Shown piece by piece: positions 31,725 to 43,939 of a stretch of DNA of 64,000 nt. Every line of letters starts with the position of its first letter. The first letter of the stretch is position 1. The DNA lies in the NCBI GenBank assembly GCA_036362985.1, contig JAYGXS010000002.1:100291818-100355817 (forward strand). The letters run 5' to 3'. This stretch comes from Ligula intestinalis. Lineage: Eukaryota > Platyhelminthes > Cestoda > Diphyllobothriidea > Diphyllobothriidae. The position numbers were made by a program, and so were the translations under genes. The notes beneath the pieces are model-generated. The model was not told where the DNA came from. It searched no databases and saw nothing but the letters and a program-made list of their open reading frames with translations.

Positions 31725-34450
31725 AAAAATATGTCGCTTAACTTCTTCTACACCAACGCACAGAGTCTGTTGTCCAAGTTAGATTAACTTTACGTGCAGA
31801 TATATGACCTTTATCCCGACCTTATCTCTCTGACAGAAACCTGGCAATCTGAAAACGTGGATGACGGCGAAGTGGCACTACCTGGCTTTAATCTGTTCCG
31901 GAGAGACAGGAGAGGGCGCCAAGGAGGAGGAATTATAACTTTCGTCAAACATGGACAGCTAGTCTCCAAAAAAACAGAGCAGTTTCATTGCAGTACCGAG
32001 GCCATCTGGCTTACTATAAGGGCACCGGAATCACCCAGCCTGGAAGTTCTGACCGTGTGCCGTCCGCTTAACATGATCACGAAGCTGACACTGGTTTAAT
32101 AGAAGAGTTAGCGAGATTAGCTGCTCGACCCGACGTCTTGATTATGGGAGACTTCAATGCCCCGCTTATCGATTGGGGTTCAACATACACACGAGGTCCA
32201 GAGCAAGCGTTCGACTGGCGCTTACTAGCTCTGACACTTGATGAATCTCTGAGTCAACACGTTCTATTTCCTACCCGGGTGCGTGAGGGACAGCAATCAA
32301 ACTGCCTAGACCTGGTACTTACGAAATCACTGGACAGCATTGACGAGGTGCAATCTCTATCTCTAGGTAAAAGTGATCACATCGTACTTAATTGGGGCTA
32401 TTCTATATTTTCGGAACCCGAATAACCCACCAAGGTTAATAGAAATATTTGGCGTGGTAAATTTGATCAAATGAAGGCCGAAATAAACAACATAAATTGG
32501 AAATTGTTTTTTTCAGGCAATATAGCTGATGATTGGGGATGGTTCAGTGAGTTATTGCATACTCTCCTGAGAAACCACTGTCCGATTACACGGAAGAAGC
32601 TAAACAACAAACCTCCGTGGCTGACTCAAGCGCTGAAGTAAGCTATAAATAAAAAGGGGAGATTGTTTCGAAAGTAAAGGGCAGATAGAAATCCGGTATC
32701 CTTAAATGCATACACAACGCAGAGGAACCTCATGAAGCGACTTATCTTCAAAGCGCGCAAAGACTTTGAAAAAGATTTAATAAACCAGGCAGTTACAAAT
32801 CCGAAGCTATTTTATGGCTACTTAATAAAGACCACACGAAACCGGGAGCCAGTTCCCCTTCTGAAGGCAAGCGATGGAACAGGAGTGAGGATGGAGCAAA
32901 AGCTGAGCATCTTTTAAATCGAACTTGACGACTGAAATCGGATTCATCCCTCCAAACTATGGCTTAGATGGCGGTCCAACGATTGAAAATGTGGCCTTCG
33001 CCGAATCAACCGTTCTTCAGGAGTTAATGGCACTAAACAACTCTAAATCATCCGGTCCCGATGACATCCCGCCTAAATTACTGAATGAACTTGCTGAGGA
33101 GCAAGCCAAACCGCTTTCTATGCTTGTCAGTACCTCGTTTAACGCAGGTTGTTTACCCGCCGTTTGGAAATCCGCCCGGATCACATCGTTGTATAAAGGC
33201 AGCAGATGGGTTTCTGCAACCAGTTATATACCAATCAGCCTCACTTTGATCTGTTGCAAGTTTATGGAAAAAGTAGTAAAGCGAGAGCTGATGCGTTTCT
33301 TAGAGCAGCATAACCTTCTATCGGATGCGCAACATGGGTTCCGCAGAGGCAGGTCCTGCGTGACGAACTTGCTCTATTGTTTGGAATGCTGGACTCGGGC
33401 AGTTGATGGAGGAAATCCGCTTCATGTAATCTACATCGACTTCAAGAAGGCTTTTGATAGAGTCCCACATCAACGACTTCTGCAAAAACTCAGCCAAGTA
33501 GGTGTTCGAGGAAATCGGCTGAAGTGAATTCAAAGCTTCCTGCTTGGCCACTCCCAAACTGTCCTTATTGGTGACCAGCAGTCAGCAGACCTTGCAGTCG
33601 AGAGCGGTGTCCCTCAAGGCTCTGTCCTTGCCCCTATACTGTTCATTTTATACGTCAATGACTCCGTCCGTGAACTGGACTGCGATGTGGCTATGTTTGC
33701 CGATGACATTAAGATTTGCAAAATCATCAGAAATTCAGGTGATGAAGAACGCTTGCAGATAAACCTTAACTGTCTTCAAATTTGGTCTCAAGACTGGCTT
33801 TTGCCGTTTAACGAAAAAAATGCAGCATCCTACGAGTTGGCCGACCCAGCTCTCAGAACCCCATTGTTTACAGCCTAAATGGCATCCAACTGCAAGAAGT
33901 GGACGCGCAGACAGATTTGGGAGTATGGATCTCAAGCCCTCTCTGCACTGCACAAAAGTAGCCAAGTCTGCGATGTCCCGCATTCTGTGCCTTCGATAAA
34001 GACTGCCTTGCTAAGGTCTTTGGAACATTTGTGCGGCCGAAGTTGGAGTTCGCAATCCAAGTATGAAAACCCTGGACCGCGAAAGACCTCAGTCTCCTCG
34101 AGAAGTTACAAAGGCGCGCGACCAAACTGGTTACCGGTTAGAGCTTTTTATCCTACGAAAGGTGTATAGCTAATCTTGATCTATTTCCGTTAAGTTACAG
34201 ACAGCCACGTGGTGATCTGATACAAGCATTTCGTACAATGCGGGGGCAAGACTGTTGTCGTATACCTGGCGATATCTTCGAGTTAGCAACAACGACGAAC
34301 TTAAGAGGGCATCTGTTCAAACTACGCATAAGAAGGGCCAAACTAGAGGCATGCAAGTTCTTCTTTGGTGATAGAGTAGTTGAAGCTTGGAATGCTCTCC
34401 CGGAGGATATTGTTATGTCCCTATCTGTGGATGCATTCAAGAGAAATTAA
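31725..34450 (+). pseudogene. CR1-like LINE ORF2 remnants, right arm
   Basis: The likely ORF2 start (ATGTCGCTTAACTTC at 31731) is followed 18 codons later by TAA before the endonuclease continues (31794-32425). RT motifs follow: YIDFKKAFDRVPH (33427 region), in-frame TGA at 33525-33527 where a Trp codon is expected, SGVPQGSVLAPILF, FADDIKICK (33690 region), then frameshifted C-terminal blocks 33879-34169 and 34238-34450. The FADD catalytic motif itself is intact. Confidence 0.85.
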
Positions 34451-35454
34451 GATTTGCATACCCGAAATGCCCACTGAAATTAGACCTGGCGAGACTGAAT
34501 TATTTATGTACATAAACATGCTACTCACTGTTTTTCAGTAATATGGTAGTTAAGAATAACAAGAATAGCAAGCGTCGAGTCCACCAAACGTTGTGATCCG
34601 AGGCTACGCGGATCTGTAAAACTTTTCCCAATGCAGGCATGAAATGCTCTGCCCACGGACCTTTTCCTGTCGCCATCTGAGCACACGTTGACGATTAAGT
34701 CAGACCCATCTGTAGACATGTTTAAGACACGATTAAGTTAAACCAAATAGCCACTGAGCCCCCAAAAATAAACTGCCAGTTGCCGAAAGAAAATTGTGGA
34801 ATAATCCAATTTTAAAAACATACTACTCGCTACTTTTCAGTAATATGTTTGTTTCAAAAACTACCAATTACATTTCTTCTGTCAATTAGTTGGCAGACTC
34901 ATTAAACCAACAAGGGTGCATGATGGGCGCATCGCCGACACTCGATGAGGTTCGCGTGACCTCCGCAAACTTCTCGTCGTGGGACCCTTGGTATTATGGC
35001 AAAAACCGCGATGGACTCTTCCTGACATGCTTCAAACATTCTTAGCACAAGCCATCCGCTTCGAATATACTCTGGACCTCCCCCCTCCACCCCCCGTGCG
35101 ACAGTTTTTCCCCTTAGATCTCTCAAATGGCATTCAAACCCCTAGACTTCTGAACAATGCCTGAGGAGTTTTTTCACTGTCGGCCCTCCCTTACCCAACT
35201 TCAAATTACTAGCAACGCCACTGTTCTGAAATGTTCTGCAGATCAAATGCATTGGAAACACTGTCCCGTACCAATAGGGAGTTCAAAGGTATTGACCTAT
35301 ATTTCCCTCAATAAAACCTGATCTGACCTGACGTATCTGCGGCTATTTGGGATGTTTGCGGTGCCTCTGCAGTCTCCTCCACGTGTTAGTCTTGGTCTGA
35401 AGATTGTCAACTAGGTGGGCTGCTTCAGAATCATTCATTTGACGCACATGTAAA

Positions 35455-35535
35455 CAATGGTGGCCTTGGTAGGAATCGAGCCCGTGCTCTTAGAAGCACC
35501 CAATCACGTCAACTCATTGCCAATGAGCATGAACG
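35455..35535 (-). repeat. Possible tRNA-derived sequence
   Basis: Minus strand carries 'TTGGCAATGAG' and, 30 nt on, 'GGGCTCGATTCCTACC', resembling A and B boxes in the right order. Weaker than the other two tRNA-like units. Confidence 0.35.
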
Positions 35536-35539
35536 TCTG

Positions 35540-38500
35540 CAACAAATGTCAGTTATTTTTATGGGTAAGATCAGTTAAAAAGGCTTTCTATAACAAGATA
35601 CCTCTGGAAATTGGACTTTCATTCGATATTTCGCCAATTATCCACGTAATATACCTTATTCAAAGATGATGTTAAGAGAAAAATGGCATTGTGTGACTGG
35701 TTTTGACTTCTATGAACAGTAGGAATAAACCTTACGTTGGAATTGATAGATCTCCTTTTTTCTCTGCATACTACAGCAGCTTTTATTAAACTTCTATCCT
35801 TTAAGGCCCCATGGTAAGATTGCGAATACGCAAGGAAGGAGCAGAATATGTACAGTAATTTTGCGAAAACTGAGGAGCTTCTGTCCGTTCTGTTTAGAGT
35901 CTCTCTGTTCTTTTATATTGAACTGTAGACAGAAAACGTTTGGAAATCTTTTGCTGATAGCTTGACAAAGGGAAGTGATGGCATGTCTCGGGTGTTCATC
36001 TATATGCTTGTTTACGGTCGTTATTGCGGTTGTGTTTAAACAAATTACAGCCTTATAGGTATATTTCTTCTTTTTTGGCCAAAAACATCGCAGATTTGCA
36101 AAAAAATATTTTAAACCTGAATTTGCTCTTATTTTCTCGATAATATTACGTTATCTTATATTTGCACCCACCTCAATTTCATGAACGCAAGAATATTGAC
36201 TGTTTTTTGAAAAGAAATAATTTTAAAACATTATTTTCTTTATTACTATCCTTTTATAATTGAACACACATGAACAAGAAGTTTTGGTCCGCAGCGTTTA
36301 ATAGCATAGGAAATTACTTGGATACCAAGAAACGTTGAATTTAGCTCAATTCGGTCAATTTTTTATTTAAAACACTAATTTGAAATGAACTTTTCCTAGT
36401 AAACAACATTTTACGCATTAAGTCTATGAAATGCATAAGATAAGCAACCTCGAATGTGTTAAACCACGTATTCAACTTTCGATCTTCTTATTTTATGAAG
36501 TCTACTGTATACAGCAATTGCGCGTAATATCTTGCAATGGGCGTTTTCCTTCGCGTCAGCTATATAAAATCAGTGGAAATGTTCGAATCCAGAGATTTCA
36601 AATTCCGTTGTTGTTCGCGTTTAAAGTTTTAAGATTTTTCATAGGCAGTTGAACGAACAAAGACCTCATAATTACGATTTATGTGATTGAGAGTTCAAAT
36701 AAAGTTATTATACACTCTCAATTGATTTTTCTATTTGTTATGCGGCGAGGGGCACGCTTTTTGATGCAGAGAAGTTCTGATAGCAAGGAAAATAAACATT
36801 GTTGATTTAGTGCTGTTGGTCCACACCTCAGTCTACATTTTGTGAGCCCTATAAAATATCTTCGGCATAGAATATGCAAATATGGCATTTTCATTAAACA
36901 TAAAAAACATGGCTTTCATTTTGGAAGCTCTAGATTCATTTTTAACAACAGGTCAGTTTAGCCTTTTAGGGAATGGGGGTAAACTGTTTCTTAAACACTG
37001 AAATACACATTTTCTTCGAGCATACAGTGTGAGGACGACTGAATGTGCAGAACTCTTATGTGACAGTTACTTGCTTTTTCTAAATTATGCTTGAATTTCA
37101 AATGATATTAACAATCACTGAAGGGATGCACAAAACCTAACTACACGCACAGATCATTTTTTTGCCGACGATAGACGTTAGGATCGCTGTAGAGGCAGAA
37201 GCTTAAAATGAGACGGATTTATTGGTATTTTCCGTCTTGACATTATAACGAGCATAGGTAGACCATATTTTTAAATAGAAAAGTCCTCTTAGAACATCAA
37301 TCGGCTTTTATTAAGATTTTATATCTGATATGTAAACAAATCCTAATCTACCGGTTCACAATACCTTCTCATTCCGGTACAATCTTACAGATACTTGTTT
37401 TCCTATTTGAAAGTTGCTATGGATATTAAAAATATCAAAAACTTTAAGTTTGGGCATTCCGTTTTTTGACCACTTTGACGCAGATTTGATGTTTTTGGCT
37501 AGTGAAGGTACCGAGGTTCCACGTCCAGGCAAACTAACGAAGCGCCTAGTGAGTGGTATCCCAAGATAATAATGACGTAACGCGTCAACGTCTTATAAGG
37601 GATAATATTGAATCTAAAAGGCACCACCGTAATAATTGTCAGCAAGTCCCATTGTGTCGGTGAAAATGTGTGCTGTTGTGTAGCCTGGTCTGCCGTAATG
37701 TGTGCTCCCTCGCCTGCAACCAATCAAATCAAGCAAAAGTATCGATTGACTTGAAGCTTACACACTTTTCAGGCAGCGAGTCAATTGATAGCGTTCGAAA
37801 TGCCGATAGCACGTTGAGTGGATAATTTGCCACACATGAATAGAAGTCTTGGTGGACCTTAATTTACACACGTACGCTTATTGAAGGCTAATTCCTGCAA
37901 GAGAAAGGGGCTTTTATTCGTGGACAGGAAATTTGGCCAATGTTTCAGTGCCCATTCTTGGCTGTAACCGTAACTGTATTTATGAAAGTGCGCATGCTCT
38001 TATATGATATGTGAAAAATATCGGGAGAGAATCAAAATCGACCACAGGAAACTTCTACTGGTTCAGTAAATGGCGCCTATTTACCAATAACAAATAGAAG
38101 ACGACTCCGATCGATTGTATAAGTGGAAATTCAAAAACTTATTTTCAAGCGACCTCACAGGAAAGCCCTATCCAGTAACTGTATTTATCAAAATGCGCAC
38201 GCTTTTATTCAGCAGAGGTTATCCTAGTTCAGATAGTGGTTCTAACTTGCCAGGCAATGGATTAAAGGTGTCGCGGCATTAAGTTTGCTATTAACGAGCG
38301 CAAGTACTCTGAATAAAATGTTTTCCAACGAGTTTCTTATTTGACTATCGCATGGAGTCGAGAAGATTAAACTCAAGTAACTTAGATCTTCACGCCCGGT
38401 TCCTTAGGAGAAGAGAAATCATGGGAGGCCGGAGTGGTTGGAACATTTTACTCTGTATAGAAGGATCTGGATAGTAGGCAGGAGTAAGTTAGCTCTCGGA

Positions 38501-39735
38501 CAAGTGGAGTTCAGCTACTAGGGTGCCGGGTCCAGGATGAAGCCAGCTCGGTAATTGTCATACGCGCCAAGAACAATCTATGTGTGAGTCGGCCTTGAAA
38601 GGTGATTGGTCAGACCGCGTATGCAGGCGGAGGCATCTGAGTGCGTTAGCAGCAGTGCGCATTCCCGCATGAGCGATCAGGAGTGGTGAGTCAATACATG
38701 GTTAACAAACTTTTTTTCATTTTGAGATATTATCACTGAGTTAAGGATGCGCACCACGTAATTATTTAACATACTGACAGAAAAGGTCCTATCTAAAAGT
38801 CGAAAGACGCCTGTTTCACCAACTTTCGGCCGCTTTTGCACGCAACCTTGATGGCTTCGGCTCATCCGTGCGTCCTACTACGTGCCCCGTGTACTTTCTT
38901 GCATGTAAACTTAGTTAAAAGCACGTAGTTGCACGCTAGCACCACTTACTCCGCGTCACGTAAAACATAATATCCCGCGATTGCAAGCCTCGACCTATCT
39001 ATTGGACAGCTGCTGACCTCGCGAGAAGCTAAAATTAGCAGGTTCGCCTCAATCCGTCTGGTCATTGGCTCTCAAGGCTAAATCACAAGGACCTAAATGC
39101 GGTGACTGTCATCCGACCGGCACTTCAGACGTGGCCCGCTAACTTGCGGGTGAACGCTCGGCTTAAGTGATAGTAAACTAATTAATTTCCACTCCTTCTG
39201 GACAGGGTAAACTTTTCCTACCTCTTTGGCCTTCGCAAGACTTTTCTCCTCCTATGGAACTGTGCCCGAAGATTGCAGCTAAAAGGATTAACCTTATGAA
39301 CATTAATTCCTTGATATCTGGTGAATCGCGACATGAGATACACTCCCAACTTCTGATGAGGTCGAGCTCAGTCCTCATCAGTCCTCATCCCCTAGCCTTC
39401 ACTTAAATTTTTCCTATGCCATCTTACTTGACCGTGATGTGGAGAATTTCATCCCCGACATCCTGTCGTGAAACGAAATTGAGTTCCTCAACCGCTCATG
39501 GCGCATCGAGCCCAGGATGATATTCCTTCCTTATCCCGCAGAGCAGTTTCCGCTATGAGTGCCAGCATCCAGACCCCCTTCCCAACCTCCGATCTTCAAG
39601 GAAAAACTCAACAATTTGACTAAAAAATTTTTTTCAATATATGTTGGCATTTAAATGATAAAAGGCTGCACATATGAAAGCAAACGTAAATGTAAAAGGC
39701 TAAACTTCATACAGTACATTATCTGTAGGCCCCCA
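35540..39735. other. A/T-rich intergenic stretch without recognised genes
   Basis: Four kilobases with no convincing ORF, splice pair or transposon end. The only repeat noticed is a ~35-bp direct repeat (gtaactgtatttat.aaa.tgcgca.gct) at 37971 and 38177. Confidence 0.45.
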
Positions 39736-40057
39736 AACATCAGAGCGCTCTGATGATGGGAACGAGTGTTTTCGAAACGTCAGCATGAATACAGGGTGTC
39801 CCAAAAACGCATAAACATTTTGAATAATTGTAATCTTTGAGTCTATCACAATTTTAGAATTTCAAACATGTTAATATATTTAGAAGTATCATTTTATTGT
39901 TTTTTCACTGCATTGTGACGATATTTTAAAAACTTGTAAATAGCCAATATACGTTTGTTTTCGATAAATTCTTGTCAGGCCTTTTCATTTACATAGTAAT
40001 CAAATGCATAAACTATGGTGGTTGGTGGACAGATTTCGCGTTATTGTTGTCAGGATC

Positions 40058-40089
40058 GGTGGGGTGGGGAGGGGAAGGGGTGGGGAATG
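40058..40089 (+). other. G-rich run with quadruplex potential
   Basis: Five runs of four G separated by one or two bases ('ggggtggggaggggaagggg' plus tgggg) fit the classic four-tract quadruplex pattern on the plus strand. It lies in the 3' tail region of the Penelope-like element, whose sense strand is C-rich here. Confidence 0.6.
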
Positions 40090-40651
40090 GCTTGGGAAGT
40101 TGCGGACAGAATTTCAATTTCTAGACGGCCCGGCGTCCAAGACAGCTGATAAGGTGCGCGTGGTTGGATTTGGGACTTGTTCGGCTCTACGGGGGTCCGT
40201 TTCCGAGGCCAGTGGTCCACCGTGTGTAGGCGTGTTAGCTAGTTTTGCCCATGGTAACTGCGGCGCCGCGACGAAATTCTTTTTGGCGTACAGTACTGGG
40301 CAGCGTAGTCTAATGGCGGCAGCCTCTGCCGTCGCCAAAAGACGCTGTCCGAGGAATTTTGAGTAGCACTAGGGCACCTGGTAGATCACACGGAAGGCCT
40401 CTTTGGCATCCACGCGACGGTGCGCTAGAATGGAACAATTTATGCCCTCAATTTGGCCCTCCCTAACCCTGCTGGGATGTATTCTCTTACTCTTTTGGAT
40501 AAACGCGGGCTCGTGTGGCCAATTTATCCCGGGAAACACAGCAGACGCGTCTTCGAACTGCGTTCCCACCCACTTTCCCGGCGGCCAAGGTCTGCTACAC
40601 CCATCCCCCTACGTTGGATCAACTCTCCCCTCCACCCTATCCGTGTCTTTG

Positions 40652-43600
40652 ATGACGGAACAGCCCCTCCCGGCCACGCTGCTCCGACTCCTTCTCCTCC
40701 TCGCCGCCGGAATTGAGGCCAACCCTGGACCTCTCTGGTACTGCTCGTTCTGCCGAGTCCGACTGGGCCGCCGCGACTGGTCTGTACGTTGCGGCTCCTG
40801 CAATGGTTGGTGTCCTCTCCGCTGCAGTGGCCTCGCTAAAGCTGCCGACTGGTTGCCTGCCTTCGCGTGCCCCAGCCTTCCCGTGCCCCTACCGGTCTCC
40901 ACGCCTCCAGCCCGTCCTTTCCTGATCCCAAAGCCTCTGGTCTCCGACCTTGCATCACCACTTGGTCTTAAGATCTTACAATTCAATGCCAACGGCCTCC
41001 TTGGGAAGCTTGACTAGCTCCTGGCCTTCATGCGCTCGCACAGCATAGCTGTGGCGGCTATCCAAGAGACAAAGTGGTCTAACTCCACTAAGGTCCCTTC
41101 CTGTGCCGATCACACGATTGTCCGTCGCGACCGCGGCCGCAACAAAGGCGGAGGTTTGGCCTTCCTGTGGACAAATCCATTGCCCATCACCAGCTTCCCC
41201 TGCTTGGAGCCGATCCCACGAAGTACTGGCAATTTCCCTTGACATTGGCCCGGCGCCGCTAACCGTCGTGAACGTGTGTATCCCTCCAACGTCCAGTTGT
41301 CCTCCCGGTTTCATCGCCTCTATCGCTCCCTACTTACTTTCTGGAGACAGTTTGGTGCTAGGTGACTTCAACGCCCACCAGGACCTGTGGTGCTCTATCT
41401 TGGCAGTTGAACCCCAAGGAGAAGCTCTGGCTGATGAAATAGAACACGCCCCCTTTGCCATTCTCAACGAGAACAGCCAAACGCGGCTCCCGACCAACGG
41501 CGCCTCCAGCTCGCCCGATGTTTCCCTCGCCAGTCTCAGCCTGGTAGCCTCCACCATGTGGAGCAGGGAAATAAGCTTGGGTAGCGACCACCTCCCCAAT
41601 GTGCTCGAATTGGCCACCACCGCCGAGCGTATCAAGGCCCCCAACCGGCACTTCATTAATTTCAGGAGAGCCAATTGGGCAGCGTTCACGACCGAATGCG
41701 AAGCCGAGATCGATGGCCTACCGCCTCCCACCTGTATCCACACGGCGGAGCGAGCCCTTCGTCGACTACTCCTGGCAGCAGCAAGTCACCACATCCCTAA
41801 TGGCCGCATTCCCCTTCTCCGTCCTAACTATCCGCCCGAAGCCTCCCACCTGGAACGAGACAGGGAGACGAAATACGAGCGCGTGATGCCAGTGACCCGC
41901 GCGTTGGCAAACTGAATGGCTTGATCACTAAGACTATCAACGATGGCGAACGCCAACGCTGGCATGAACTAGTTTCAGATTTTAATTTCAGCGGCAACTC
42001 AGCTGCCACTTGGAAGCTTTTACGCAACCTGACCAAACCCCGGGCACCCCTCGGCGCCCAGTCCCAAAAGCCAGCGCTCTCTTCTTCGTCTCCTCCATAA
42101 AGCCCCGCCCCCAGACATTTCCCTTTCGGCTGATGCCATCCTCACCACCGTCAAGAAAATGAGAACTTCGAAAGCTTTAGGAATAGATGGTCTGACGCCT
42201 TTACATGCGCGCCACCTCGGCCCAAACGTGGCTGCCTACCTTGCTGCCCTCTTCAACCATTTACTGGCAACCTCAATCATCCCCGATTTCTGGCACCAGT
42301 CGATCATCATCCCCCTGGTCAAAGCGGGCAAGGACCTCAGCTTAGCGACCTCTTATCGCCGAATTGCCCTCCCCAGTCCATTGGCGAAGATCCTGGAATG
42401 GCTCATTCACTCAATTCTGACGGCTGCGGTGGAAATCTCTTGCCACCAACATGGTTTCCGATCGGGTCGTGGGACTACAACGGCGCTTTTCGAGCTTAGC
42501 GATGCTATCCTCGAGTGCTTCAATCAACAGAAGCCCGCTTCACGGACGGTGGCAGTCTCAATTGACCTGTCACGAGCCTTTAAATGCGTCCGCCACGATT
42601 AGCTCTTGCAGAACTTGGTCTCTCTGAACGTCCCGACTGGCCTGGTCCGATGGTTGGTGGCTTACATCCGTGGCCGTCACGATCATGTCCTCTTCCGGGT
42701 GCTCTCTCTCCAAGCCATGTTAGCAGACCTGTAGCGTCCCTCAAGGCTCTGTGCTCAGCCCGACGCTCTTTAACATCTGCATGCGAGGGCTCCCGCTCCC
42801 CCCAGGCATCTGTGCAAGTGGTATCCTACGCGGACGACGTTACGTTCTTCTGCCAGCACTATAACATTGATCAGGCTGCACAGCTCCTTACGGAGTTCAT
42901 GCCTGTTGTCTTAAACTTCCTCACCCAGTGCGGAATGACGATCTCGGCACCCAAGTCGTCCGTAACTGTTTGCACGCTTGATCCGAAGGAGTTTTATCGT
43001 AACACGGCCATCACCGTCAACGGTGCGCCCTTACCGCTCTTCCACAAGCCCAAACTCCTTGGCGTGCGTATTGATCCGCTTTTCACGTTTGCCGACCATG
43101 CCAAGGAGACCGCAAGCAAAATGAGCCGCTGCACCACAGTCCTCAAGGCAAGTACATCCTGGGGTTGCGCGAAAGAGACTTTGTTGACTGCTTTTAAGGC
43201 CCTGGCCAAGCCGCACCTCACTTATGCGGCATCAATTTGGTCTCCTACGATGAGCTCTTCAAGCCTGCGCCGCCTCCAGTCAGCACAGAACGCTGCCCTC
43301 CGCACGATCACGGGTTGCTAAAAAATGTCGCCTATATATCATCATCATGCGGAGGCTTCTGTTCTGCCGGTCGCCCATCACAACACTCTCCTTATCCGGC
43401 AATTCTGGTGGAATTGCTCGCAAACCGGTCATCCTAATCATCACCGTTGCACCACTCCCGAGCCCAGCCGCAACGTCCGGCCGTCTATTCGAGCACTCCA
43501 CAAGGGAGCTGTTGCCTCGTCTCTCGCGGATCTACCTGTTGATAGCTCTGCCACCAAGACAGGCTTCCAGCGTCTTCACCAGAGGGTCGTTGTCGAGGAG

Positions 43601-43939
43601 AAACGAGGTTACCGTCCCCCGGTCCTTTTGGGTGGCTATCCACCTCCGATTGTGGCCTCGGAACGTCGTCTCCCGCGGGTCACTCGCTGTACCCTGGCGC
43701 AGCTACGCAGTGGCTACTGCATGCTCCTTCGCCTGTACCAACACCGGCTCAACCCGTCCATACCCGACTGCTGTCCTGACTGTGGCGTCTCGCCACATGA
43801 CTGCCATCACCGATTCGCCTGCAGTTCCCGGCCAGGCACCCACCTCACTCTCGCGGACCTTTGGCTCAAGCCGGTCGAGGTCACGGCTTTTCTCTGTCTC
43901 CCGAATACTCCCAGTTTGGACTCCGACGGGGATTCCTGA
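40652..43939 (+). pseudogene. 2A-LINE copy 2 polyprotein, several lesions
   Basis: ATG at 40652 begins MTEQPLPATLL with one more leucine than copy 1. The catalytic endonuclease glutamate is kept (IQETKW), as is the RT site (YADDVTFF). Lesions include a TAG near 41014, frameshifts around 41170 and 41880, a deletion of about 95 bp near 42040 relative to copy 1, a TAG near 42600 and a stop near 43320. The CTLDPKE segment missing from copy 1 is present. Confidence 0.85.
40709..40732 (+). other. 2A-like motif (GIEANPGP), LINE copy 2
   Basis: The same GIEANPGP follows a leucine-rich leader, residues 20-27. Its exact preservation in a copy carrying many other lesions, with a leucine-codon length change just upstream, shows the motif is a family feature, not a one-off. 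Confidence 0.75.

Larger units (their letters stand above)
30456..35337 (+). mobile_element. CR1-like LINE, right arm of the inverted repeat around eEF1B
   Basis: Same element as 18805-23690 in opposite orientation: 5'UTR, ORF1, ORF2 remnants and a 3'UTR ending CTCAATAAAACC followed by 'gatctgacctgac'. Differences from the left arm that I found are concentrated in the first ~350 bp (about five substitutions and an indel) plus a TGAG deletion near 32885. The ORF2 lesions are shared. Confidence 0.9.

Noticed and set aside
18805..35337. Possible assembly artefact (collapsed palindrome or hairpin contig)
   Set aside because: The outer flanks differ on the two sides, the loop is not palindromic, and the arms differ by a 4-bp indel and several substitutions, so they are separate copies; long reads would still be decisive.
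36690..36730. Short hairpin 'ttgagagt...actctcaa' considered as a terminator or transposon end
   Set aside because: Nine-bp stems are expected by chance at this scale and no adjacent element was found.
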